A stretch of DNA of 6,492 nt, from NCBI GenBank assembly GCA_002727535.1, contig PBXH01000005.1, forward strand, positions 13,728-20,219. The letters run 5' to 3'. The stretch comes from Gammaproteobacteria bacterium (GTDB lineage: Bacteria > Pseudomonadota > Gammaproteobacteria > Magnimaribacterales > TMED112). The notes beneath the pieces were generated by a model. It had not been told where the DNA came from, made no database searches, and worked only from the letters and a program-made list of their open reading frames with translations. Below are positions 1-6,329 of the stretch, one piece after another; positions within the stretch are counted from its first letter, which is position 1, and each line of letters starts with the position of its first letter. The position numbers were made by a program, and so were the translations under genes.

Positions 1-171
1 CTCTATTCTAATGATGAAGAATGGAAAAATGTTGTTGAACTGAGACTTGTTAAACATAGAAATGGTCCAACAAAAGATATACTTCTAGCCTTTAGGGATG
101 AATTGACAAGATTTGGCGATCTTGCTCCAGAAATTATGAACAGTTATGCGGAAAACAGAACTGCAGATTAA
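1..171 (+). CDS. dnaB: Replicative DNA helicase DnaB, C-terminal end (partial)
   Basis: This is the last 56 codons of a gene whose 5' part lies outside the window; it is read in frame 1 to a TAA at 169-171. DnaB is the hexameric, ATP-driven helicase that unwinds DNA at the replication fork. The visible piece matches the end of the RecA-like ATPase domain. It contains VKHRNGPT (residues 17-24 of the fragment), matching the family's AKQRNGP motif, whose Arg (R442 in E. coli) is the arginine finger. It then has LLAF and LTRFGDLA, matching the family's terminal 'F...RF.N.A' pattern. After that comes a short acidic tail. The last 26 bases overlap the start of alr in another frame. dnaB-alr adjacency is known in E. 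coli and many other proteobacteria, which supports the call. The fragment is short, but the motif match is specific. Confidence 0.9.
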   Translation, partial: LYSNDEEWKNVVELRLVKHRNGPTKDILLAFRDELTRFGDLAPEIMNSYAENRTAD

Positions 172-1189
172 TCTTTCTAGCCTCGAGAACAATCTCAAAG
201 TAATAAAATCCAGAACCTCTGCAGAAATTCAAGCAGTAATTAAAGCAAATGCTTATGGCCTTGATATTAATGAAGTTAGTGAAGTTATTGAAGATTATAT
301 TGAGTCTTTTGCTGTTATAACTATTGATGAAGCATTAGACCTGAGAAAGAAAACTAAAAAACCTATTTTAATTCTGCAAGGAGTCCATGAGATTGAAGAT
401 TATCAAAAGGTAAAAGATTTTGGTTTAGATTTTGTTGTTCATTCTGATTGGCAATTAGAGAATATGCCCGAAACTAATTTTTCAAATAATAGAGCTTGGC
501 TCAAAATAAATACTGGAATGAATAGACTAGGTTTTCACCCAGATGAATTCTTTGAAAGATATCAAAAATTAACAGATATGAAGTTTAAGGACTTAATAGT
601 TATGTCACATTTAGCATCATCAAGTGAAAAATCAGATCAAAAAAATATCGAACAAATAAAGCTTTTTACTGATTTAACAAAAAATATCAACAATAAAAAA
701 AGTCTTGCTAATTCAGGAGCAATATTTAATTTTAATGAATCCCATTTTGATATTGTGAGGCCAGGCATAGCTATTTATGGCGGTAAATATTTAGAACATG
801 GAATCAAACCTGTTACATGCTTAAGATCAAAAATAACAATGTTAAAAAAAATTAAAGCTGGAGATAGTGTGGGGTATGATGGCGTCTGGGTAGCAAATTC
901 AGACTGTATCATAGCTGGGATACCAATAGGTTATGGAGATGGATATCCTTATTTTTCTGAATCAAGAGAAGTTAGGATAAATGGAAAAAAATTTAAGACA
1001 GCAGGAAAAATTAATATGGATCTAATTACAATTAATCTTGAGCAGGATTCTAGTATTAAAATAGGTGATTGGGTTGAATTATGGGGTTTTGATACAGATT
1101 TAACTAGTTTTTCAAAAGAATACGATTCAATTTCTTATCAATTATTAACTAATATCTCGGGTAGAGTTAATAAAAATTATTTAGAATAG
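146..1189 (+). CDS. alr: Alanine racemase (PLP-dependent)
   Basis: Interconverts L- and D-alanine in the cytoplasm, supplying D-Ala for peptidoglycan. The protein is 347 residues (E. coli Alr is 359). The PLP lysine is K33 in AVIKANAYG (30-38). K120 and R127 in WLKINTGMNRLGF match the usually carbamylated Lys and the cofactor-contacting Arg. RPGIAIYG (205-212) is the conserved PLP-phosphate region. Y244 in SVGYDGVW is the second catalytic base, contributed across the dimer interface. IGYGDGYP, INMD and LLTNISGRV complete the C-terminal beta domain. The ATG at 146 puts K33 where E. coli has K34, so the start is sound although it lies 26 bases inside dnaB and has no clear Shine-Dalgarno sequence. 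Coupling to dnaB translation is likely. Two oddities are that KANAYG is followed by LD rather than the usual HG, and that the residue after Y244 is Asp rather than Gly. Function is nearly certain; substrate specificity for Ala is inferred. Confidence 0.95.
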   Translation: MRKTELQINLSSLENNLKVIKSRTSAEIQAVIKANAYGLDINEVSEVIEDYIESFAVITIDEALDLRKKTKKPILILQGVHEIEDYQKVKDFGLDFVVHSDWQLENMPETNFSNNRAWLKINTGMNRLGFHPDEFFERYQKLTDMKFKDLIVMSHLASSSEKSDQKNIEQIKLFTDLTKNINNKKSLANSGAIFNFNESHFDIVRPGIAIYGGKYLEHGIKPVTCLRSKITMLKKIKAGDSVGYDGVWVANSDCIIAGIPIGYGDGYPYFSESREVRINGKKFKTAGKINMDLITINLEQDSSIKIGDWVELWGFDTDLTSFSKEYDSISYQLLTNISGRVNKNYLE

Positions 1190-1191
1190 CG

Positions 1192-1197
1192 TAAGGA
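1192..1197 (+). promoter_or_regulatory. Ribosome binding site deciding the TTG start of pyrG
   Basis: TAAGGA lies in the 15-base alr-pyrG gap, 7 bases before a TTG at 1205. It is one of only two convincing Shine-Dalgarno sequences in the window. It supports TTG as the start. No ATG occurs in frame until about codon 54, and an in-frame TAG (the alr region stop at 1187) closes the frame upstream. CTG at 1208 or ATT at 1202 would be poorer choices. Confidence 0.75.
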
Positions 1198-1204
1198 TTT
1201 TATT

Positions 1205-2845
1205 TTGCTGAAAGATACGAGGTTTATTTTCGTTACAGGTGGTGTTGTTTCATCTCTAGGGAAAGGAATCGCTTCAGCATCTATAGGCTCAATCCTTGAA
1301 TCAAAAGGCTATAAAGTTTCAGTCATAAAGCTTGACCCCTATTTTAATGTAGATCCAGGAACAATGAGCCCATTCCAGCATGGCGAAGTATTTGTATTGG
1401 AAGATGGCACAGAGACAGATTTAGATTTGGGCCATTATGAAAGATTTATAGATAATGTTTGTAGTAAGAAAAATAATTTTACTGCCGGAAAGGTTTATTA
1501 CTCGGTTTTAAGAAAAGAAAGGAAAGGGGAATATCTTGGCAAGACCGTTCAAATAATTCCTCATATTACGGATGAAATAAAACGCAAAATATTAAATGCT
1601 TCTAAAGACTGTGATATTGCAATTGTTGAAATAGGAGGAACAGTTGGAGACATAGAAGGCCAACCATTCATTGAAGCTATTAGACAGCTAGGCCTTGAAT
1701 TAAAAAATTATCAAACTTCTTATTTGCATCTAACACTCGTTCCTTATCTATCAAATGCAGGAGAATTGAAAACCAAACCAACACAACATTCAGTAAAAGA
1801 ATATCGAACTCTTGGAGTTCAGCCTGATATTCTGATTTGTCGGTCCGACTATGCTCTTCCTCAAGAGAGTAAAGAAAAAATTGCTTTATTTTGTTCCATG
1901 CCAAAAGATGGAGTTATTTCTTTACCAAATTTAGACACTATTTATCAAGTGCCATTATTTTTAGCTGAAGAAGGAATTGACAAAATACTTACTAAAAGAT
2001 TACAGCTTGATAAAACTATTCCTGACCTTAAAGATTGGAAAAAAGTTGTTAAAAGAAAATTGAAACCTTCAAAAGATTTGAATGTTTCCTTCGTTGGAAA
2101 ATATGTTGATCTAAAAGATGCATATTTTTCCTTAATTGAAGCCTTAGATCATGCAGGAATTCACAATGACACTAAAGTAAACATAAATTACGTCAATTCA
2201 GAAAAAATTGAACCTTCTAATTATAAAAAAGTTTTAAAGAATTCAGATGCCATTCTCGTTCCTGGAGGTTTCGGCGATAGAGGTATTGAAGGCATGATTT
2301 TAGCAGCAAGATTTGCAAGAGAAAATGAGGTTCCATATTTTGGTATCTGTTTGGGTCTTCAAATTGCAATCATTGAAATGGCTAGAAATTTACTTGATCT
2401 AAAAGATGCAAATAGCACTGAGTTTAAACCAAGAACAAAAAATAAAGTTATATCTCTTGTTACAGAATGGAAAAATGAAGACGGAACAATTGAAAAAAGA
2501 GATAAAAACTCAGACAAGGGAGGGACAATGAGATTGGGTGCTCAAAAAGCATCACTCTTAAATGGATCATTGGCCAGATCTTTATATAAAAGAAAAACTA
2601 TTTTTGAAAGACATAGACATAGATACGAAGTAAATCCAGATTACATTCCAATGCTTGAGAATAAAGGTTTAATTGTTTCAGCAAGATCAGAAGTTCACGA
2701 TTTAGTTGAAATGATTGAATTGAAAGATCATCCATGGTTTTTAGGGTGTCAATTTCATCCAGAATTTACTTCCAAACCAAAAATAGGACACCCTTTATTT
2801 AACGATTTTATTAAGACCGCTGTAGAATTAAAAAAGAAAAAATGA
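1205..2845 (+). CDS. pyrG: CTP synthase (glutamine-hydrolysing)
   Basis: Converts UTP, ATP and glutamine to CTP, the last step of de novo pyrimidine nucleotide synthesis. The length, 546 residues, equals the family norm (about 545). The N-terminal synthase domain (about 1-270) begins FIFVTGGVVSSLGKG, with the P-loop at 16-21. It continues with KLDPYFNVDPGTMSP, DLDLGHYERF, VEIGGTVGDIEG and KTKPTQHSVKE, all CTP synthase signatures. A linker leads to a class I glutamine amidotransferase domain (about 292-546) with VPGGFGDRG (352-360), the nucleophile C382 in GICLGLQ, and H518 and E520 in QFHPEF. No key residue is missing. The start is TTG, with TAAGGA 7 bases upstream; it leaves only six residues before FIFVTGG, like E. 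coli. The stop overlaps the kdsA start as ATGA. Here pyrG follows alr, not mazG as in E. coli. CTP made here is used by KDO activation and by IspD further along. Confidence 0.98.
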   Translation: MLKDTRFIFVTGGVVSSLGKGIASASIGSILESKGYKVSVIKLDPYFNVDPGTMSPFQHGEVFVLEDGTETDLDLGHYERFIDNVCSKKNNFTAGKVYYSVLRKERKGEYLGKTVQIIPHITDEIKRKILNASKDCDIAIVEIGGTVGDIEGQPFIEAIRQLGLELKNYQTSYLHLTLVPYLSNAGELKTKPTQHSVKEYRTLGVQPDILICRSDYALPQESKEKIALFCSMPKDGVISLPNLDTIYQVPLFLAEEGIDKILTKRLQLDKTIPDLKDWKKVVKRKLKPSKDLNVSFVGKYVDLKDAYFSLIEALDHAGIHNDTKVNINYVNSEKIEPSNYKKVLKNSDAILVPGGFGDRGIEGMILAARFARENEVPYFGICLGLQIAIIEMARNLLDLKDANSTEFKPRTKNKVISLVTEWKNEDGTIEKRDKNSDKGGTMRLGAQKASLLNGSLARSLYKRKTIFERHRHRYEVNPDYIPMLENKGLIVSARSEVHDLVEMIELKDHPWFLGCQFHPEFTSKPKIGHPLFNDFIKTAVELKKKK

Positions 2846-3654
2846 AAATAAATAATACGCCAATAGCAAATGATGAAAGATTGACTATTTTCGGTGGTGT
2901 GAATGTCATCGAATCAGATGATCTTTTATTTCAAGTTGCCGATAAGTTTAAATCTGTCGCTGAAAAATATAAATTTAGTTATGTTTTTAAAGCTTCATTT
3001 GATAAAGCAAACAGATCTTCTTCAGATTCATTTAGAGGTCCTGGATTAGAGAAAGGTCTTGAAAGTCTAAGAAAGGTAAAAGAAAAATTTGATGTTCCTT
3101 TGATAACAGATATTCATGAACCAAATCAAGCTGAAGTTGTGGCAGAGGTTTGTGATATTATTCAGATTCCAGCCTTTTTGTGCAGACAAACTGATTTAAT
3201 TGTTGCTGCAGCTAAAACAAAAAAAATTATCAATATTAAGAAACCACAATTTTCATCTGCTAAAGAAATGTTTCATGCAGTTAATAAATGTGACAAAGCT
3301 GGCAACCCAGATGTAATCTTGTGTGAAAGAGGAAATATTTTCGGTTACAACAATCTGGTAGTTGATACATTAAATTTTCAAATTCTAAAAGAATCAGGTA
3401 AACCAATTTTCTTTGATGTGACACACTCTCTTCAACAGCCTGGTATGTTGGAAAAAAGTACAGGAGGTAGAGGACAATATGTTTTTGATTTAGCAAAAGC
3501 TGGTGTATCTCAAAATATCGCCGGCTTATTTATTGAAACACACCCTGATCCTGCAAGTGCAATGTGTGATGGCCCATGTGCACTTAATTTGTCAGAGCTA
3601 GATACTTTTATGCATAAGATATTGCTACTTGATGATCTTGTTAAGAGCAAATAA
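2842..3654 (+). CDS. kdsA: 3-deoxy-D-manno-octulosonate 8-phosphate synthase
   Basis: Condenses phosphoenolpyruvate with D-arabinose 5-phosphate to KDO-8-phosphate, the first committed step to KDO of the LPS inner core, so the cell is a Gram-negative with LPS. The protein has 270 residues (E. coli 284), with a slightly shortened C-terminus. It is a single TIM-barrel domain with FGGVNVIES (17-25), KASFDKANRSS (50-60), RGPGLEKG (65-72), ITDIHEP (88-94), RQTDL, INIKKPQF (130-137), DVTHSLQ (192-198), ETHPDP (232-237) and CDGPCAL (242-248). N21 sits where metal-dependent enzymes have Cys, so this is the metal-independent, E. coli-like class. The start forms ATGA with the pyrG stop; upstream sequence is A-rich without a clear Shine-Dalgarno, so coupled translation is likely. 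Its substrate PEP is the product of the next gene, eno, 2 bases downstream. Confidence 0.97.
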   Translation: MKINNTPIANDERLTIFGGVNVIESDDLLFQVADKFKSVAEKYKFSYVFKASFDKANRSSSDSFRGPGLEKGLESLRKVKEKFDVPLITDIHEPNQAEVVAEVCDIIQIPAFLCRQTDLIVAAAKTKKIINIKKPQFSSAKEMFHAVNKCDKAGNPDVILCERGNIFGYNNLVVDTLNFQILKESGKPIFFDVTHSLQQPGMLEKSTGGRGQYVFDLAKAGVSQNIAGLFIETHPDPASAMCDGPCALNLSELDTFMHKILLLDDLVKSK

Positions 3655-3656
3655 AC

Positions 3657-4913
3657 ATGAAAATTAAACATATAGATTCACTTGAAGTCTTAGACTCAAG
3701 AGGTAGGCCTACTGTATGCACAACCGTTTATTTAGAAGATGGCTCCAGAGGTACAGCAATGGTTCCAAGTGGGGCATCTGCTGGATCACTTGAAGCTTAT
3801 GAACTAAGAGATGGTGATAATTCCAGATATTTTGGTTTGGGTGCTTTAAATGCAGTTACACAAGTAAAAAATTTATCGAAACACTTAGCAGGAATAGAAA
3901 GTGAAGATCAAAATAAAATTGATACCTTGCTCATAGATATTGATGGAACTGAAAACAAAAGAAAAGTAGGGGCTAACGCAATTTTATCTATTTCTTTAGC
4001 ATGTACAAGAGCTTCAGCAAATAGCCTAAATATTTCTCTTTATGAATACCTAAATATTTTATTTAATAATTTAACTTCCAAAGAAATCAAATTTTCCATG
4101 CCAAGACCAATGCTAAATATTCTCAATGGCGGAGCTCATGCAAACAATAATGTAGATATACAAGAATTTATGGTTATACCATCAGACAAATTTTCTTTTA
4201 AGGATGGGTTATGTAAAGCCACTGAAGTTTATATGCATTTAAAAAATAATTTGGAAGCTAAAAAACTTAGCACTACAGTTGGCGATGAAGGTGGCTTTGC
4301 GCCTAATTTTAAATCAAACCAAATTGTTATAGAGGAGATAATTAAGTCAATAGAAGAATCGGGAATGAAATATGGCGAAGATATTTTTTTAGGATTGGAT
4401 TGCGCATCATCTGAGCTATATAAAGACAAAAAGTATCATCTTGGAAGTGAGGATAAAAATTTTAGCTCTGCCGAAATGACAGATTATTTATTAAATCTAG
4501 TTAATAGGTACCAGATTATTTCTGTTGAGGACCCTCTAGATGAATCAGATTGGAGTGGCTGGAAAGAATTCTCAGCAAAAGCTAATAATCTCCAGATAGT
4601 TGGTGATGATATATTTGTAACCAATAAAAAATTATTGGAAAAAGGCATTACTGAAAAAGTTGCAAATTCTATTTTAGTCAAACCTAACCAAATTGGAACA
4701 CTTACAGAAACTCTAGAAACTATCGATTTAGCAAAGTCTAATGATTATGGAACAATTATCTCTCATAGATCAGGCGAGACAGAAGATACATTTATCTCAG
4801 ATCTGGCAGTAGCGGTTGATGCAAGACAAATAAAAACTGGTGCTCCAGCTAGATCAGACAGAACAGCAAAATACAACCGTCTTCTAATCATAGAAAATGA
4901 ATTGTATCCATGA
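3657..4913 (+). CDS. eno: Enolase (phosphopyruvate hydratase)
   Basis: Glycolytic enzyme interconverting 2-phosphoglycerate and PEP in the cytoplasm. It has 418 residues against 432 in E. coli, the difference being mostly a missing C-terminal tail after ENELYP. Visible landmarks are S41 in PSGASAG (a Mg ligand in the family), GANAILS (105-111), NGGAHANNNVDIQEF (H161, E170), the general acid E211 in VGDEGGFAPN, metal ligands D248 (GLDCASSE), E291 (SVEDPLDESDW) and D318 (VGDDIFVTN), catalytic K342 in the signature ILVKPNQIGTLTET (339-352), and SHRSGETEDTFI (369-380). All catalytic and metal residues are present. Two normally near-invariant positions differ: DSRGRPT for DSRGNPT and SGASAG for SGASTG. 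The start lies 2 bases after the kdsA stop with only a weak AAGAG at 3643-3647. The stop overlaps the ftsB ATG. The gene sits between kdsA and ftsB, as in other gammaproteobacteria. Confidence 0.98.
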   Translation: MKIKHIDSLEVLDSRGRPTVCTTVYLEDGSRGTAMVPSGASAGSLEAYELRDGDNSRYFGLGALNAVTQVKNLSKHLAGIESEDQNKIDTLLIDIDGTENKRKVGANAILSISLACTRASANSLNISLYEYLNILFNNLTSKEIKFSMPRPMLNILNGGAHANNNVDIQEFMVIPSDKFSFKDGLCKATEVYMHLKNNLEAKKLSTTVGDEGGFAPNFKSNQIVIEEIIKSIEESGMKYGEDIFLGLDCASSELYKDKKYHLGSEDKNFSSAEMTDYLLNLVNRYQIISVEDPLDESDWSGWKEFSAKANNLQIVGDDIFVTNKKLLEKGITEKVANSILVKPNQIGTLTETLETIDLAKSNDYGTIISHRSGETEDTFISDLAVAVDARQIKTGAPARSDRTAKYNRLLIIENELYP

Positions 4914-5194
4914 GATCTTTAACTAAAAATATAAAAGTCTTAGTCGTTACTATATTGACAATAATTATTGCGTTTATTTTTTTAGATATTTTTAATGGTC
5001 AATTTAGCTTTTCAGAAAATCAGAAAATAGAGAATCTAATTTCTGAAAAAGAAAAAGAGCTCGAAACAATTTATCAGAATAATCAAGATTTAAAAGAAGA
5101 GATAAAACTTTTAAAAAACAATGAAGAACATATTAAAAAAATTGCAGAAGAAGAATTAGGACTAATTAATGACGATGAAAAAGAACCTGAATAA
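4910..5194 (+). CDS. ftsB: Cell division protein FtsB (FtsB/DivIC septum formation initiator family)
   Basis: Predicted inner-membrane protein of the FtsQ-FtsB-FtsL complex that activates septal peptidoglycan synthesis. The protein has 94 residues (E. coli 103). It has a short basic N-terminus (MRSLTKNIK), one hydrophobic membrane segment at about 8-28, then a periplasmic Glu/Lys/Asn-rich coiled coil at about 38-72. A C-terminal block EEHIKKIAEEELGLI (72-86) matches the family's EEALEERARNELGM pattern. It would sit as a single-pass protein with its N-terminus in the cytoplasm. Position between eno and ispD is the standard ftsB location and is a strong part of the evidence, because the sequence itself is weakly conserved. 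The start forms ATGA with the eno stop, with no obvious Shine-Dalgarno. The last 26 bases overlap ispDF. The chain ends NDDEKEPE, without the usual GETFY-type strand that binds FtsQ in E. coli. Confidence 0.88.
   Translation: MRSLTKNIKVLVVTILTIIIAFIFLDIFNGQFSFSENQKIENLISEKEKELETIYQNNQDLKEEIKLLKNNEEHIKKIAEEELGLINDDEKEPE
5156..5161 (+). promoter_or_regulatory. Ribosome binding site for ispDF inside ftsB
   Basis: TTAGGA, lying in the Leu-Gly codons near the end of ftsB, is 7 bases before the ATG at 5169 and 13 before a second in-frame ATG at 5175. The spacing favours 5169 as the start of ispDF, giving a protein that begins MTMKKNLNK. Confidence 0.6.
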
Positions 5195-6329
5195 AATATA
5201 TGCAATAGTGCCTTCTGCAGGAATTGGGACAAGATTCAAATCTGATGTTCCTAAGCAATATATAGAAATTGACGGAATCAGCATACTAGAAAAAACTTTG
5301 AATCATTTTCTTGATTTAGAAATTTTTGAACGCGTTATCGTTCCCATTAGTTCTGAGGATAGTTTTTTTGAAAAACTTAACATTTCAAAACATAAAAAAA
5401 TCTTAAAAGTAAATGGAGGCAATACTAGACCAGAATCTGTGATGTCTGCTTTAAATTCTATAAAAGATAATAGTTTAATAGTGGTTCATGATGCAGTAAG
5501 ACCTTTTATAGATAAACAACAAATAAAGTTTCTAATCGATAGTTTTAATCCAATGAAAGAGGAGGTATTAGTGTATGGAATTCCTATTTATGAGGCATTA
5601 AAAAAAATAAATAAAAAGGATTTATTTGTAAAGAAAAGTGTTGATAGAAGTAAATTCTATTTAGCCCAAACTCCTCAAATTACTACCTCTGATATGCTAA
5701 AAAAATCACTAGATCATTGTTTTAATGACAATTTCTCACCTAGTGATGAATCTGAAGCAATTGAAAGAGCTGGAGGAAAGATACGTATTCTTTCTGGCAG
5801 TAGAAAAAATATAAAGATAACAGTAACAGAAGATATTGAAACAAAAATAATAATGCACGAACGAATTGGTAATGGTTTTGATAGTCATAGATTTGAAGCT
5901 GGGGATGGATTGATGCTTGGAGGAATAAAAATTCCATACCATAAATCATTTCTTGCCCATTCCGATGGAGATATAATCATTCATGCATTGATTGATTCAA
6001 TGTTTGGTGCAGTGAGTCTTGGTGATATTGGTGATCATTTTCCTAATACTGATGACAAATGGTTAAATATTTCAGGAAAAGAGCTGTTTAAAATAGCTTA
6101 TAATAAAGTACTTGAAAAGGGCTTTTCATTAAAACAGATAGATATAGTGGTAATAATGGAAGAGCCAAAATTATCAGACTATAAATCTGAGATCATTTTA
6201 AGTTTGAGCAATTTAACAAAACTTGAAAGAAGTAACATTGGCCTTAAAGCAAAGACTTCGGAAAAAATGGGTTTCATAGGCAATAAAGAAGGTGCAGCAG
6301 CACTAGTAATAACAAGATTAGAAAAATGA
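5169..6329 (+). CDS. ispDF: Bifunctional IspDF: MEP cytidylyltransferase / MEcPP synthase fusion
   Basis: One 386-residue protein carrying two non-consecutive steps of the MEP isoprenoid pathway; IspE acts between them and is not in the window. The IspD domain (about 9-225) joins CTP to methylerythritol 4-phosphate. It shows VPSAGIGTRF (14-23, R22), PKQY (K29), VVHDAVRPF (105-113, D108), AQTPQ (166-170), SDESEAIERAG (192-202) and KNIKITVTED (213-222, K216). The IspF domain (about 232-386) makes the 2,4-cyclodiphosphate. It shows RIGNGFDSHRF with metal ligands D238 and H240, LAHSDGDIIIHALID with H272 and D276, LGDIGDHFP (285-292) and KTSEKMGF with E365. The linker is under ten residues. No catalytic residue is missing and no frameshift is evident. 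IspDF fusions are documented in alpha- and epsilonproteobacteria, while gammaproteobacteria usually keep two genes. The gene overlaps ftsB by 26 bases and surE by ATGA. Confidence 0.96.
   Translation: MTMKKNLNKIYAIVPSAGIGTRFKSDVPKQYIEIDGISILEKTLNHFLDLEIFERVIVPISSEDSFFEKLNISKHKKILKVNGGNTRPESVMSALNSIKDNSLIVVHDAVRPFIDKQQIKFLIDSFNPMKEEVLVYGIPIYEALKKINKKDLFVKKSVDRSKFYLAQTPQITTSDMLKKSLDHCFNDNFSPSDESEAIERAGGKIRILSGSRKNIKITVTEDIETKIIMHERIGNGFDSHRFEAGDGLMLGGIKIPYHKSFLAHSDGDIIIHALIDSMFGAVSLGDIGDHFPNTDDKWLNISGKELFKIAYNKVLEKGFSLKQIDIVVIMEEPKLSDYKSEIILSLSNLTKLERSNIGLKAKTSEKMGFIGNKEGAAALVITRLEK

Noticed and set aside
1074..1204. Possible promoter for pyrG in the end of alr (TTGAAT at 1074-1079).
   Set aside because: No acceptable -10 element at proper spacing; partial matches are expected by chance in DNA this AT-rich.
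1680..5949. Several open stretches of 65-74 codons on the - strand opposite pyrG, kdsA, eno and ispDF.
   Set aside because: All lie entirely within well-supported + strand genes, have compositions expected from antisense reading of AT-rich codons, and show no recognisable domain or start signal.
5853..6329. A separate ispF gene starting at the internal ATG at 5853.
   Set aside because: The frame is continuous with ispD and no Shine-Dalgarno sequence precedes this ATG; a fusion is the simpler reading, though internal initiation cannot be excluded.
5175..6329. Start of ispDF at the second ATG (5175).
   Set aside because: TTAGGA at 5156-5161 is 7 bases from 5169 but 13 from 5175, so the first ATG is favoured; the difference is only two residues.
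3657..6329. Alphaproteobacterial origin, suggested by pyrG-kdsA-eno-ftsB order and a fused IspDF, both also known in that class.
   Set aside because: ispDF directly after ftsB and before surE, and a metal-independent KdsA with Asn in GGVNVIES, fit gammaproteobacteria better; not fully excluded without phylogeny.
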